A DNA stretch of 64,000 bases. Origin: Bradyrhizobium sp. Ec3.3. GTDB taxonomy: Bacteria > Pseudomonadota > Alphaproteobacteria > Rhizobiales > Xanthobacteraceae. The stretch covers positions 49,342 through 113,341 of the forward strand of contig NZ_AXAS01000034.1 of NCBI RefSeq assembly GCF_000472925.1, in the 5' to 3' direction. Numbering within the stretch: position 1 is the first letter of the stretch; every line of letters starts with the position of its first letter. The notes under the pieces were generated by a model. It was given only the letters and a program-made list of their open reading frames with translations, was not told the origin of the DNA and did no database searches. Positions 35,396 through 44,959 of the stretch are shown in pieces. A program made the translations under genes and the position numbers.

Positions 35396-36349
35396 ATGTC
35401 AGCCGCTTTGCGTCTCTCGATCATGATGGTGCTGTTGCTCGCAGCCACGGCGTTCGGACTTATTGCCTACAACATGAACCTGCCGAAACAGATCCCGGTA
35501 GAGATTACGGAGAAGGGGCCGGCGCCTGCGACCACGGTCGGGTATTTTGTTGCGGCACGTCCGTTATCGAAGGGTACGTTGGCCCGAGAAGAAGATTTCA
35601 CAGTACGCTCGGCTGCGCCGGAACATGTACCAGCCGGGGCGATCCTTGAAACGCCGGACTCTAAGCTCGGACTTCCCGGTTCTCTGGTTCGCAAGTTCGT
35701 CGATGCTGGTAGTCCCATCACATTGCAAGACATCTTGCGCCCGAAGGATAGGGGTTTCCTCGCCAGCGTCCTCGCGCCGGATAGCCGTGCCATCAGCGTC
35801 AAGGTTGACGAGGAATCCGGCGTCTCGGGCCTGATCCGGCCGGGTGATCATGTGGATGTCGTGTTGACCCAGGTGTTCGAGAAGGCAGACCCCGCGCGTC
35901 GCGCCCTGAGCGAAACCGTTCTACGCAACGTTCGAATCATTGCGATCGATCAGGAGATTGCGCAAGGCGGGCGACCCATCAGCGCCTCGGCAGGCAGGCT
36001 ACCGCAAACTGTGTCGTTGGAGCTGACGCCAGAGCAGGTCAAGAAAGTCACAGTTGCAAAACAGCTCGGAACGCTTTCCTTCGCCGTACGGGCAGCAGTC
36101 GATCAGTGGGACAAGGCGGACACGGGCGCGATGTCCAGCTGCGATGTGTCTCCCGAACTTGCCCGCCAGAATGCGCTTGCCGGCCAAAGAACAGCGGTGT
36201 CGGTTCATTCGGGTAGTGAGGTCAGGCAATACACGGTCAGGAAACAAGTTTCAGAAGAGGGCGACGCTGCGGTCAGCTGCGATGGTTCGTCGGAGACCGT
36301 CCGCACGACTGCAACGGCGTTGAGCTACAAAGTGCCGGAGAAACGCTGA
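35396..36349 (+). CDS. cpaB: Flp pilus assembly protein CpaB/RcpC
   Basis: A 317-residue protein starting at ATG 35396, just after the cpaA stop. The N-terminal membrane anchor is LSIMMVLLLAATAFGLIAYN. The SAF/beta-clip region includes VGYFVAARPLSKGTLAREED and the RcpC-type domain SVKVDEESGVSGLIRPGDHV (DVVLTQ follows). CpaB sits in the periplasm and helps secretin function. A longer frame opens upstream inside cpaA but is out of context. Its stop overlaps the start of cpaE. Confidence 0.92.
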   Translation: MSAALRLSIMMVLLLAATAFGLIAYNMNLPKQIPVEITEKGPAPATTVGYFVAARPLSKGTLAREEDFTVRSAAPEHVPAGAILETPDSKLGLPGSLVRKFVDAGSPITLQDILRPKDRGFLASVLAPDSRAISVKVDEESGVSGLIRPGDHVDVVLTQVFEKADPARRALSETVLRNVRIIAIDQEIAQGGRPISASAGRLPQTVSLELTPEQVKKVTVAKQLGTLSFAVRAAVDQWDKADTGAMSSCDVSPELARQNALAGQRTAVSVHSGSEVRQYTVRKQVSEEGDAAVSCDGSSETVRTTATALSYKVPEKR

Positions 36350-37554
36350 TGAATATGGCCGTACTCAGTCCTGCTGAAGCTTCATCTGAAGCTACATCTG
36401 TTGTCACGCGCAACCGGATCGTCTGTTTCGTCGATGACGATCTCAGTGCCGCAGCGCTGCGCAAGGGTCTCGAGGGTAGCAATTTATCGATCCGGCGTGG
36501 CACGATCCGCAACGCCATACGGATGCTCGAAACCGACACCGAGCTATTTGCGTTGGTGACGGACATCAGTGGAGTTGATGATCCCTTTACCGAACTGGAA
36601 AGGTTGGCCAGCGTCTGCCCACCGGACGTGCGGGTGGCCCTTATCGGTGACAACCGGGAGATCACCTTCTACCGCGATCTGATGGAACTCGGCCTGACCG
36701 AGTACCTTCCGAGGCCGATCACGCGGGAGATGGTGCTGGACCAGCTGCGCCCGAAGCTGCTCGGCGACGCGGCGCCCGGTCAAACCGATCGTGGCGGGCA
36801 TGTGATCTCGATCTGCGGTGCGCAAGGAGGCGCAGGAGCGACCAGCATCGCGATCAATCTGGCGCTGCAACTGGCCGAGACCACCAAGGCCAAGGTCGCG
36901 TTGCTCGACCTTCATTTGCAAGGCGGCGAAGCTGCCGTGATGCTGGGGGTTCAGGTTGGGCCCGGGCTGCGGATCGCTCTGGAAAACCCGATGCGGGCGG
37001 ATACGTTGTTCCTCGAGCGCGCGGCCATTGAGGTCAACGAGCGGGTTTGCCTGATTTCTGCCGATGAGGACCTGGATGCGCAGCTCGACATCACGGAAGC
37101 GGGCGTGCGACACGTGCTGGGTCTGCTCCGTCAACGGTTCAACTATATCGTTGTCGATGTACCAGTCCCGTTTCCGCCATCAATTCATCCCGTGATCAAT
37201 CTTTCTCGTCACGCCTTGGTGCTGCTGGAGGCCGAGGTGACTGGACTTCGTAACGCCCATGCACTCCGCGCTGCCGTCACCAACATCGCCGGTCAAGACC
37301 GGGTCTTTACCTTGCTCAACCGTGCCGGTCGTCCAGGCGGCCTTCACTGGGCCGCGATTGTCAAAGCGTTGGGCGCAGAACCAGACATGGTGATTCCCGA
37401 ACTCGGGAAGGGGATGACTGAAGCGGTCAATCTGGGAATTCCAGCTCTCGAGCACGTCAGGAAATTGCGACGTCACCTCGCTCCGATTGTACGAGAAATC
37501 AGCGGTGTCGGCGCCGAGCGGAAAAGTCGGCTGAGGAGGCTGCTCCGGCTATGA
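36349..37554 (+). CDS. cpaE: Pilus assembly ATPase CpaE/TadZ
   Basis: A 401-residue protein with an N-terminal receiver-like domain (residues ~22-140: RIVCFVDDDLSAAALRKGLE) and a MinD/ParA-like ATPase domain. The P-loop at 157-166 is GAQGGAGATS, an atypical Walker A without the final lysine, as in many TadZ proteins. The QGGEAAVMLGVQVGP and NYIVVDVPVPFPPS blocks follow. TadZ localises the Tad machine to its cellular site. It overlaps cpaB by one base and cpaF by four. Confidence 0.92.
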   Translation: MNMAVLSPAEASSEATSVVTRNRIVCFVDDDLSAAALRKGLEGSNLSIRRGTIRNAIRMLETDTELFALVTDISGVDDPFTELERLASVCPPDVRVALIGDNREITFYRDLMELGLTEYLPRPITREMVLDQLRPKLLGDAAPGQTDRGGHVISICGAQGGAGATSIAINLALQLAETTKAKVALLDLHLQGGEAAVMLGVQVGPGLRIALENPMRADTLFLERAAIEVNERVCLISADEDLDAQLDITEAGVRHVLGLLRQRFNYIVVDVPVPFPPSIHPVINLSRHALVLLEAEVTGLRNAHALRAAVTNIAGQDRVFTLLNRAGRPGGLHWAAIVKALGAEPDMVIPELGKGMTEAVNLGIPALEHVRKLRRHLAPIVREISGVGAERKSRLRRLLRL

Positions 37555-38996
37555 AAAAATTTGGTAGGCGCGAAGACGACCAGTCGGCTCCTTTGCGTCC
37601 ATTGACGCCAGGGCTGCCTGAATCCGCGACAAGCTTGCATACGTCGACACCAAGCGTGACTGCATCCGCGCCAGGCGCGCCTGCATCTCCGCCAAACGTG
37701 CCCGTATCCACGCCGAGCCGCGACGAACCTGCGATCCATCATCCCGAGATGTCGGCCTCGCTGCGTGAACGGGTCATCGAGCAGATTGAGCCATCGGTGG
37801 CGGCGACCGTCTCGCGCGACGTTCTTCGGCGGCAGATCGAGGAAATCATCCACGGGATCGCCAACCAGGAACGGCTCGAACTATCGGGTCGCGAGCAGCT
37901 TCAGCTGGCGGACGAGATTGCCGACGACATGACGGGCTACGGCCCGCTTCGTCCGCTCCTGCTGGATCAATCGATCAACGATATCATGGTCAACGGACCG
38001 AGTAATATCTACATCGAGCGATACGGCAAACTGGAACGGATTGCTGTACGATTCCGCGACAAAGATCACATTGCAGCTGTCGCACAGAAAATTGCCTCGC
38101 AAGTTGGACGGCGCGTTGACGAATCCAGTCCGATGGTGGATTGCCGCTTGCCAGACGGCAGCCGGGTCAACATCATCCTGCCGCCGCTGGCGATTCATAG
38201 CCCCTGCATTTCCATCCGAAAATTTCCAAGCCGCCGTTTGAATATCGCCGGGATGATTGAGAACGGCTCAATGAACGCGGCCATGGGACAATTGCTGGAG
38301 ATTGCCGCCCGATCCCGGCTCAATGTTCTGGTCTCCGGCGGTACTGGTTCCGGTAAGACCACGCTGCTCAACGCCATGAGCCAATTCATTGATCACAGCG
38401 AACGCATTGTCACCATCGAGGATGCGGCAGAGCTGCAGCTTCAGCAGCCGCACGTGATCAGCCTGGAGACCCGGCCTCCCAGCCTCGAAGGCACGGGGCA
38501 GGTGACCCAACGCGATCTGCTGGTGAATGCCCTGCGCATGCGTCCTGATCGGATCGTCGTAGGCGAGGTGCGCAGCGCTGAAGCATTCGACATGCTGCAA
38601 GCCATGAACACCGGACATGATGGCTCGATCTCCACGGTGCACGCGAATAGCACCCGGGACGCCCTGACCCGCATCGAAAACATGGTGCAGATGGGACAGG
38701 TCAATCTGCCGTCGCGGGCGATTCGAGCTCAGATCGTTGCTGCGTTGGACATCATCGTGCAGGTCGAACGCATGCGGGATGGACAACGCCGCATCGTCCA
38801 GATCAGCGAGGTGATCGGCCTGGAAGGCGAAGTGATCACCACCAATGACATCGCGGCGTTCGAGTACCAAGAGGAGGATGTGCACGGGCGGATAACGGGC
38901 ACCTACAAGTCCACCCACGCAATCCCGAAATTCAAGAGCCGCCTTGTCTATTATGGGCTTGATCGAGCCTGGGCCGAGGCCATGAGGCAGATATGA
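37551..38996 (+). CDS. cpaF: Secretion ATPase CpaF/TadA
   Basis: The 481-residue traffic ATPase powering pilus assembly. After a ~65-residue proline/serine/threonine-rich N-terminus comes the conserved YGPLRPLLLDQSINDIMVNG region, Walker A GGTGSGKTT (263-271), RIVTIEDAAELQLQQPHVI (Asp box), a Walker B-like segment DRIVVGEVRSAEAFDML and the HDGSISTVHANS histidine box. It acts on the cytoplasmic face with TadB/TadC. Start and stop overlap neighbours by four bases, so translation is coupled. Confidence 0.95.
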   Translation: MKKFGRREDDQSAPLRPLTPGLPESATSLHTSTPSVTASAPGAPASPPNVPVSTPSRDEPAIHHPEMSASLRERVIEQIEPSVAATVSRDVLRRQIEEIIHGIANQERLELSGREQLQLADEIADDMTGYGPLRPLLLDQSINDIMVNGPSNIYIERYGKLERIAVRFRDKDHIAAVAQKIASQVGRRVDESSPMVDCRLPDGSRVNIILPPLAIHSPCISIRKFPSRRLNIAGMIENGSMNAAMGQLLEIAARSRLNVLVSGGTGSGKTTLLNAMSQFIDHSERIVTIEDAAELQLQQPHVISLETRPPSLEGTGQVTQRDLLVNALRMRPDRIVVGEVRSAEAFDMLQAMNTGHDGSISTVHANSTRDALTRIENMVQMGQVNLPSRAIRAQIVAALDIIVQVERMRDGQRRIVQISEVIGLEGEVITTNDIAAFEYQEEDVHGRITGTYKSTHAIPKFKSRLVYYGLDRAWAEAMRQI

Positions 38997-39925
38997 TACC
39001 GACGTATTGGATCGTCATTAATTTGGTGCTCCTGATGTGCGCAGGAGCCACGACCTTGTGGCTCGACGGACGCGAAAAACGCATGGATCGTCAGCTGACG
39101 ACAGCTCTACGAGCTTCCTCGGCCTCTAGCCTGCCCTCCATTCGTCGCTTAGAGACCGGGTCCAGCTGGCAGTTGCTCCACAGCCTTTCCAACTACAGGC
39201 CTGAGGTCGTCTATGCTTGGCACCCGGCCTATACGCTCTTCGCCGGGCTCTTCGCGGCACAAGCGATCTTTTTTGCTAATCAGCTGTTGGAATTTTCCAC
39301 CCTCTACGTGTCGATCGCGGCTGCAATTGTCGCCATCATGGTGGTGCGAGGTCTGTTCGGATGGCAGCAACGTCGGTTCGCCACTCAACTTTTTCGACAG
39401 CTCCCTGATACGATTCAACTGGTGACGAGTACCGTTCGATCGGGGTTGCCCGTGAACGAAGCATTTCGCACCATCGCCCGAGAGATGCCGCAGCCAACAG
39501 CCGGGCAGTTTGCGATCGTATGCAGTGAATTGAGTGTGGGGAGACCTCCGGAGGAGGCTGTAGAAGGTATCTATCAGCGAACGCAAGTGGCGGAGTACGG
39601 GATTTTCGCGGTGACACTTGCGGTCCAGTTGAAGTCGGGTGGCAGCTTGGCCGAAACCTTGCAGACCCTGGGAGAGACCGTGAGTCAGCGTGTTGCGCTG
39701 GCTGCTCGCGCGAAGGCTCTGGCGGCGGAGGTGATCTTTTCCTCTCGTGCACTTTCGTGCATGCCCCTCATTGTAGGCGGACTCCTGTACTTGATCAGTC
39801 CGCGGTCAGTCGATCTCCTGTTTTATGATCCGACTGGAAACATGCTGCTGGCTTACGCGGTCGGCTCGGTGATTAGCGGGCACTTCGTGATACGTTGGCT
39901 GATCAGAAGGGAGACAACGCTATGA
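38993..39925 (+). CDS. tadB: Tad inner-membrane platform protein TadB
   Basis: A 310-residue member of the T2SS protein F family. One helix lies at the N-terminus (WIVINLVLLMCAGATTLWL), two near residues 80-120, and a cytoplasmic domain contains PDTIQLVTSTVRSGLPVNEA and QLKSGGSLAETLQTLGETVS, typical of TadB. C-terminal helices close the protein. It forms the inner-membrane platform with TadC and contacts CpaF. The ATG of tadC overlaps its stop. Confidence 0.92.
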   Translation: MIPTYWIVINLVLLMCAGATTLWLDGREKRMDRQLTTALRASSASSLPSIRRLETGSSWQLLHSLSNYRPEVVYAWHPAYTLFAGLFAAQAIFFANQLLEFSTLYVSIAAAIVAIMVVRGLFGWQQRRFATQLFRQLPDTIQLVTSTVRSGLPVNEAFRTIAREMPQPTAGQFAIVCSELSVGRPPEEAVEGIYQRTQVAEYGIFAVTLAVQLKSGGSLAETLQTLGETVSQRVALAARAKALAAEVIFSSRALSCMPLIVGGLLYLISPRSVDLLFYDPTGNMLLAYAVGSVISGHFVIRWLIRRETTL

Positions 39926-40827
39926 CTTCCGGTCTCGGCTTCGTCGCCCTCGCTATAGCGGCCGCGACTGCGGTCGCCCTGTTGATCATCCGAGAAGTAC
40001 ACGTTCGTGCATTGGAGATGCGGGTGTCAAACGCTGTGATGGGCGTTCCGGCGGGGTCGACACGCTCCCAGGACATGGCTGGTTTGCTTTCATCCATCGG
40101 CATGCGGTTTCGGCGTTTTTACGCCGATGAAAATCTCGAGCAGCTGCGAGCGATCCTTCAAACATCAGGTTTCAATCATCACCGAAGCTTGCCGATCTGG
40201 CTCGGTGTCAAGATCGTCAGCATGTTCTTCTTCCCGGTCAACGCCTTCTTGATTGCGCAGCTTTCGGGCAGGCCGCCGACCGATGTGCTGGTCTTCACGC
40301 TTTGTGGCGTGGTGATCGGAATTATGGGGCCGCGATTGATTCTGTCGGTGTTCAGACGGCGTTTTGATGCGGCCATTCGGCTCGGCACGCCGGATACCAT
40401 CGATTTGTTGGTCGTGTGCAGTGAAGCCGGAATGGGCCTGGAGAGCGGGTTGCAGCGCGTGGCGCACGAAATGAGCAAGACCAATCCTGCCATGGCCCGG
40501 GTCTTGAACGGTCTTCTTGATGATCTCCGGATGTTGCCAAATCGCAGCGACGCGTTCGAGAAATTGGCAGCGACCTCGGAGGGGCTTCGCCGCTTCGGCA
40601 CCATGATCAGCCAGAGCCTGCAATACGGAACGCCGTTGAGCCAGGCTCTGCGCACCATTGCTGCCGACCTCCGGCGTGAACGTATTACCAAGCTGGAAGA
40701 AAGGGCCCACAAGTTGGGTGCCAAGCTGACGGTCCCGATGGTGTTGTTCCTGCTTCCATCCATGTTCATCATTCTCGGCGCAAGCCCGTTTTTGCACCTC
40801 ATTCGTACGTTCGAGCACTTGAGATAA
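39922..40827 (+). CDS. tadC: Tad inner-membrane platform protein TadC
   Basis: A 301-residue T2SS protein F-type platform protein starting at ATG 39922, which overlaps the tadB stop. PDTIDLLVVCSEAGMGLESG and QSLQYGTPLSQALRTIAADL are the characteristic cytoplasmic motifs. Hydrophobic segments near residues 8-25, 95-140 and the C-terminus anchor it (VPMVLFLLPSMFIILGASPF). It partners TadB. The pseudopilin gene starts 5 bases downstream. Confidence 0.92.
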   Translation: MTSGLGFVALAIAAATAVALLIIREVHVRALEMRVSNAVMGVPAGSTRSQDMAGLLSSIGMRFRRFYADENLEQLRAILQTSGFNHHRSLPIWLGVKIVSMFFFPVNAFLIAQLSGRPPTDVLVFTLCGVVIGIMGPRLILSVFRRRFDAAIRLGTPDTIDLLVVCSEAGMGLESGLQRVAHEMSKTNPAMARVLNGLLDDLRMLPNRSDAFEKLAATSEGLRRFGTMISQSLQYGTPLSQALRTIAADLRRERITKLEERAHKLGAKLTVPMVLFLLPSMFIILGASPFLHLIRTFEHLR

Positions 40828-40832
40828 CGGTC

Positions 40833-41321
40833 ATGACCACGGTTCGCGCCTGGCGACAGAGGCTCAAGAGCCGTACAGATGCATTCATCGCGGATCGACG
40901 CGGCGCCGTCTCCTTCGAGATGGTTTTCGTCTACGGTCTCCTGATGTTCAGCCTGTTTCTGCCGCTGGCCGACGTTGCTATCGCTGGCTTCAGGTATATA
41001 TCAGCGTGGGAAGCGTTGCGCGGCTTCGGTCAATTGATCCAATACGCGCCGCCACCTAACATCGCGGACGCCTCGAGCGTGTCAAGTTGGTCGACAAGCG
41101 CGCGCGCCAAGGCCGATCCCAGCTACCCCATCCCCAGTATTCAGCTCATTTGCGGCGACAGCAACGCTGTCTGCTCCTCGAGCAACACAGCATCGCCCAA
41201 GTATTATTCGTACACGACGACCGTCACCATGACGCCCCTGGTGCTGAGATCGGTGTTGTGTACGAGTGCCAATGCCAATCCTTGTACGTTCACCCTGTCT
41301 TACTCGGAACGGTTTCAATAG
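40833..41321 (+). CDS. TadE-like pseudopilin
   Basis: A 162-residue protein with a TadE-type N-terminus: FIADRRGAVSFEMVFVYGLL, where the glycine before AVSFE and the glutamate at +5 match a prepilin-peptidase site, followed by the hydrophobic helix LMFSLFLPLADVAIAG. The rest is periplasmic and serine-rich, with cysteines in VLCTSANANPCTF. Such minor pseudopilins are processed by CpaA and help start pilus assembly. It is the first of three such genes in tandem. Confidence 0.8.
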   Translation: MTTVRAWRQRLKSRTDAFIADRRGAVSFEMVFVYGLLMFSLFLPLADVAIAGFRYISAWEALRGFGQLIQYAPPPNIADASSVSSWSTSARAKADPSYPIPSIQLICGDSNAVCSSSNTASPKYYSYTTTVTMTPLVLRSVLCTSANANPCTFTLSYSERFQ

Positions 41322-41331
41322 GATTATTCCC

Positions 41332-42732
41332 ATGCGTAACGTGCTCCTTTGCCGTCGAGGTTCAGTCGCATTCGGAACCGTCATGGCACTCGTGCCGCTG
41401 ATCGGAGTGGTTGCACTCGGAGGCGAGGCGGGATCGTGGTACGTCACCAGGCAGCACGCCCAGAATGCCGCTGATGCCGCAGCCCTTTCGGGTGCCTTTT
41501 GGCTGGCGTGCAAAAACTCCGGCAGCAGCCTTTGTGAGCCAAATCCAGCACAGGACTATGTCTCTCGTGGGAAAGAATTTGCCGCGCAGAATAGTTTTTG
41601 CAACTCCGGCGACTTGTCCTATCCAGGCTCCACGTGTCCCAGCTCGCTTGCGAAAAATACGTCACGGAGTGTGCAAATCGATCGAGGTACCTATGACGTT
41701 GCTGCCAACACTTGGACTGGCTCGGCGAGCGGCAGTGACGTTCGTGCCATTGTTGGCCAGCAACAGCCAGGATATCTGGCGGCACTAGTTGGTTTGTCTA
41801 CTGTCAATATTAGCGCTACGGCCGTTGCACGGGTCGGGAAGCCGAAAGACGTATGTACGCTGGCCCTTGCACGGTCGCCGTCAAACAGCTCAGCGCTTAC
41901 ACTCGCCGGCAGTCTCAGCGTTACCGGAAATGGTTGCGAGATGATGTCGGACGACACCGTCAAGTATGCCAGCACTCCGAGTTTCACTGGTTCGGGTTGG
42001 GCCATTGGTGCTGCAAATGGCTGTGTCAACTCGGGCAACTGCGATCCTGGCGTGCCATACAACTATTCTATGCCGCCCGCGACGAATCCGCTCCAGGTCC
42101 TGGATACTGCATCGTTCAACAGTAGGACTGGCAATGACAAACCAGCCACATCGATAACGTGTCCAACTTCGCCACCGCCGCCCACTGGCACAAATAAGTG
42201 CTATTCGACGGCCCCGAACAGCACTGGGGCGTATGGAAACCTGACGGTGACGACCGGTGATTGGGTAGATTTTGCACCAGGAACATACTTTTTCTATAAC
42301 GCAGCGATAAAGATCAATGGAGGAGCCGTCACCTGCACCACCTGCACAAGCTGGGCTACCACAGGTTTGGGCGTAACCCTCGTACTGTTGGGAGATTCGA
42401 GCATTTCCATCACGGGCGGGACGGTTAGCCTCTCCGCCCCAAAGACCAACACGACATCGTCCGCTCTGAATGGCGTTTTGATTGACGATCAGGCACCACA
42501 CAAGAGCAACAATGCAGTCACGATCAACGGCAGCGGTACGGTTGCCCTGGGCGGCGCGATGTACCTCCCGAACGTCGATGTCACGTGGAGCGGAACGACC
42601 GCCAATACCAATACGAACTGTTCAGAGGTGATCGCCAACAGTGTGACCATGAGCGGTGGTGCGTATATGAGCACGCAGAACTGCCTACCAAATACCGTTC
42701 CTTTCACCCAGGTTGTCATTTTGGTGCATTGA
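41332..42732 (+). CDS. TadG-like pilus assembly protein
   Basis: A 466-residue protein starting at ATG 41332. The N-terminal RRGSVAFGTVMALVPLIGVV segment and the following GSWYVTRQHAQNAADAAALS are the TadG/TadE signature (a membrane helix, then a QxAADAAALA stretch). The large periplasmic domain is rich in Ser, Thr, Asn and Gly with several cysteines and repeated SGTV/SGGA strands, resembling a beta-helical fold. Typical TadG proteins carry a von Willebrand domain; I do not see a MIDAS motif here. It may be an adhesive tip or scaffold component. Its stop overlaps the next start. Confidence 0.78.
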   Translation: MRNVLLCRRGSVAFGTVMALVPLIGVVALGGEAGSWYVTRQHAQNAADAAALSGAFWLACKNSGSSLCEPNPAQDYVSRGKEFAAQNSFCNSGDLSYPGSTCPSSLAKNTSRSVQIDRGTYDVAANTWTGSASGSDVRAIVGQQQPGYLAALVGLSTVNISATAVARVGKPKDVCTLALARSPSNSSALTLAGSLSVTGNGCEMMSDDTVKYASTPSFTGSGWAIGAANGCVNSGNCDPGVPYNYSMPPATNPLQVLDTASFNSRTGNDKPATSITCPTSPPPPTGTNKCYSTAPNSTGAYGNLTVTTGDWVDFAPGTYFFYNAAIKINGGAVTCTTCTSWATTGLGVTLVLLGDSSISITGGTVSLSAPKTNTTSSALNGVLIDDQAPHKSNNAVTINGSGTVALGGAMYLPNVDVTWSGTTANTNTNCSEVIANSVTMSGGAYMSTQNCLPNTVPFTQVVILVH

Positions 42733-43154
42733 TGAGAAGGCTTGATCAGCGCGGGACCGCGGCGCTGGAATTTTCCCTCGTCGCCCTGCCGTGGTTCCTG
42801 TTGATGTTCGCCATCTTCGATCTCGGTCGATATGCGATCACCATGCAGTCGCTGCGCAAGCTCGCGAGTGCAGGCGCCCGGGCAATGATAATCCAATGCT
42901 ACTCTCCGGCGGTGACTGGTTTGACACCTGGTACGTCACCCTCGAGTTGTACCGGTACTTACCTTTCTGCGGCGCAGATGCAGAATGCCGCCCCCTTCCT
43001 CTACGCCGGCGGTCTTACGCCTACACTGAGCATATCGTCGGGAGTCTCTGCACTTACCGTTACGGCCTCTCAACCGGGCTTCACAATGCTGACGCCGGTG
43101 ATCTGGGGCACAGCGTTCAATGGGCCGAGCGCGTCCACCCAGGTTCCGTTCTAG
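42732..43154 (+). CDS. TadE-family pseudopilin
   Basis: A 140-residue protein starting at ATG 42732, overlapping the previous stop. DQRGTAALEFSLVALPWFLL shows the prepilin site (G before TAALE) and helix, and DLGRYAITMQSLRKLASAGA is the conserved segment after it. This is a classical TadE layout. The C-terminal tail from about 43050 is partly duplicated at 44470-44578, on the far side of the acyltransferase gene. Confidence 0.83.
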   Translation: MRRLDQRGTAALEFSLVALPWFLLMFAIFDLGRYAITMQSLRKLASAGARAMIIQCYSPAVTGLTPGTSPSSCTGTYLSAAQMQNAAPFLYAGGLTPTLSISSGVSALTVTASQPGFTMLTPVIWGTAFNGPSASTQVPF

Positions 43155-43174
43155 TGCAGTTCGAGCGCCCGGAC

Positions 43175-44347
43175 TTACTGGATGACCCGGGCGAGGCGCA
43201 TGTGCTGGAGGCCCCGTATCGCGTTGCGCGCCGGCATCTCGATCGCGAAATAGGTACCGGTTGAAATGAGAAACGTTGTCCCCAGCAGCAGAACGTAAAT
43301 GGATATCGGCCAAGTGTCAGGCCTGGATTTGAACGCAAGGATGAACAGGGCAAACACGATGATGTGTGTCATGTAGATCGAGTAGGAAATGACGCCGAGA
43401 AAGTGTAACGGCCTCGATCCAAGCAGGCGCGATGTAGCTGAAGCTGGTTCTGTCGCCGCGAGCACCACGAATGGAAAGAGGAATACAAGCGCCTGCGAGT
43501 GGATGCGGCCGCAGTACCACAGGACGAGAATGGCAACGAAGCCTAGCCAGAGCGGGGTGGAGAACCTCGTGCAGACCGCATATAGCCCGTCGCGCTTCTC
43601 AAAACTCGCGAAGACGATCCATCCGGCCGTGAAGCCGAAAACGCCACGGAGCAGGTTTAGCCAATAGCTCCACTGGCTCTTCGCGACATAGAGCTCCGGG
43701 TTTGTCAGGCGCTCGTCGTAATAGTCCATGAACAGGCGGAAAGAAACAGCCGACAACACGATGAGGCAGAGCAGCTTGATCGGCGTCGAGCGCGGCGCAT
43801 TTTGAAGCAGTAGCAAGGGAAACAGCAGGACGTAGCAAAACCATTCGACAGAGATGGACCACGCCGGAGGATTCCAATGCACACAGGAACCTACCACCGG
43901 CCAGCAGTTCAGCATCATCGCCTGTAACACAAAATCGGAGAAGGCTGTTCTGGTGGGATAGGTTACCGGATCAATCACCAGCGGCCAGATGTAGAATGCT
44001 CCGGCAATGATGAGTGTCACGACGTACAAAGGGTAAATCCTGGCAACGCGAGCCATCAGGTAATTTGAGAACTGAAAATTTTCTCGGCTGTAAACGTACG
44101 AGAGCGTGAAGCCGCTGAGGCAAAAGAACAGATCAACCGCAGCATTCTGCCATAAGAAGAAGAGGTGAGCGTCGTAGGGCAACAGTGGCCGGAAGTGCGC
44201 TAAGGCAACGGTCGTCGCTGCCACTCCGCGAAGCCCTGTTAGCGCCCTCAGCTCCGGCCGCGGTACAGGGGTGCCCTGCCCAATCTGGTGCGTTTCCAAT
44301 CTGCCGTCCCTTGCGCGTGTCGGAATAGGTATCATCACTATCACCAC
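43175..44347 (-). CDS. Acyltransferase family 3 (OafA/YrhL-like)
   Basis: A 390-residue membrane protein with about ten helices. The N-terminal part ALTGLRGVAATTVALAHFRP contains the family's conserved R and H, followed by AAVDLFFCLSGFTLSYVYSR and later VARIYPLYVVTLI. These enzymes O-acylate surface sugars using cytoplasmic acyl-CoA. It is the only minus-strand gene inside the Tad locus and is bracketed by copies of a pseudopilin 3' end, so it was probably inserted or transferred together with a duplication. The start is uncertain; a downstream methionine is possible. A role in decorating surface glycans is inferred from family. Confidence 0.85.
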   Translation of the reverse strand: MVIVMIPIPTRARDGRLETHQIGQGTPVPRPELRALTGLRGVAATTVALAHFRPLLPYDAHLFFLWQNAAVDLFFCLSGFTLSYVYSRENFQFSNYLMARVARIYPLYVVTLIIAGAFYIWPLVIDPVTYPTRTAFSDFVLQAMMLNCWPVVGSCVHWNPPAWSISVEWFCYVLLFPLLLLQNAPRSTPIKLLCLIVLSAVSFRLFMDYYDERLTNPELYVAKSQWSYWLNLLRGVFGFTAGWIVFASFEKRDGLYAVCTRFSTPLWLGFVAILVLWYCGRIHSQALVFLFPFVVLAATEPASATSRLLGSRPLHFLGVISYSIYMTHIIVFALFILAFKSRPDTWPISIYVLLLGTTFLISTGTYFAIEMPARNAIRGLQHMRLARVIQ

Positions 44348-44959
44348 CGAACAACCGAGCGTCGGTTTGGCGCGAGCGTGGGGGCGGCGGGGGTCCTTTA
44401 AGACCCGCGGCGGTTGATCGGGCCGTCAGCTTATCGGTCGCGAGCGATCGAGCCGCGCCGACGGTCAGCACCACTGCGGGAGCCGCTGCGGTGACTGTGA
44501 CGGCCTCTCAAGCGGGCTTCACCATGATGCCGATCAGCACTCAATCGGCCGAATGCGTCCACCAAAATTCCGCTCTAGCGGGAATCAGTGTCCCCCGATG
44601 GTCGTAAGCGGCCGAAGCAGGTTCCCTGGCTTCCCGAGAATCGATAGGGAACTTGCCCGAACGGCGGAGCAACGGCGGGAACTCCTTTGCGGTTCCACTG
44701 CAGAATGGTACCAGCCAAGCTTAAAGAAGTGGTGCTCACCGGCAACATCGCAAAGTTTTCTATGCCGCTGCCGCACTGCAGTAAGTGTCTCTTCTTGCAA
44801 GCAGACGGCATGAGGGATGATGATGTTGGAAATACGAAGTAACGATTTGTAGTGAGACAGATTGTAAACTCTGCGACGTGGTGCGCGGAGGGAACTCTTA
44901 AGGGACATCGAGTGCGTAGATCTGCGGGATAGGCGTGGATCGCAGCGGGGGGAACTCGA
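44348..44959. other. Intergenic region with a duplicated pseudopilin 3' end
   Basis: At 44470-44578 the plus strand reads GCGGTGACTGTGACGGCCTC and TCAAGCGGGCTTCACCATGA, mirroring the end of the TadE gene at 43045-43156 (ACGGCCTCTCAACCGGGCTT). The frame gives VTVTASQAGFTMMPI and then decays. No intact gene is present, and the promoter of the cpaC group presumably lies in the right half. GTCAGCTTATCG occurs at 44425-44436. Confidence 0.55.

Noticed and set aside
37620..37730. Repeat-like Ser/Thr/Pro/Ala stretch at the CpaF N-terminus
   Set aside because: It looks repetitive on both strands but is ordinary low-complexity linker, common before the CpaF core, with no regular unit.
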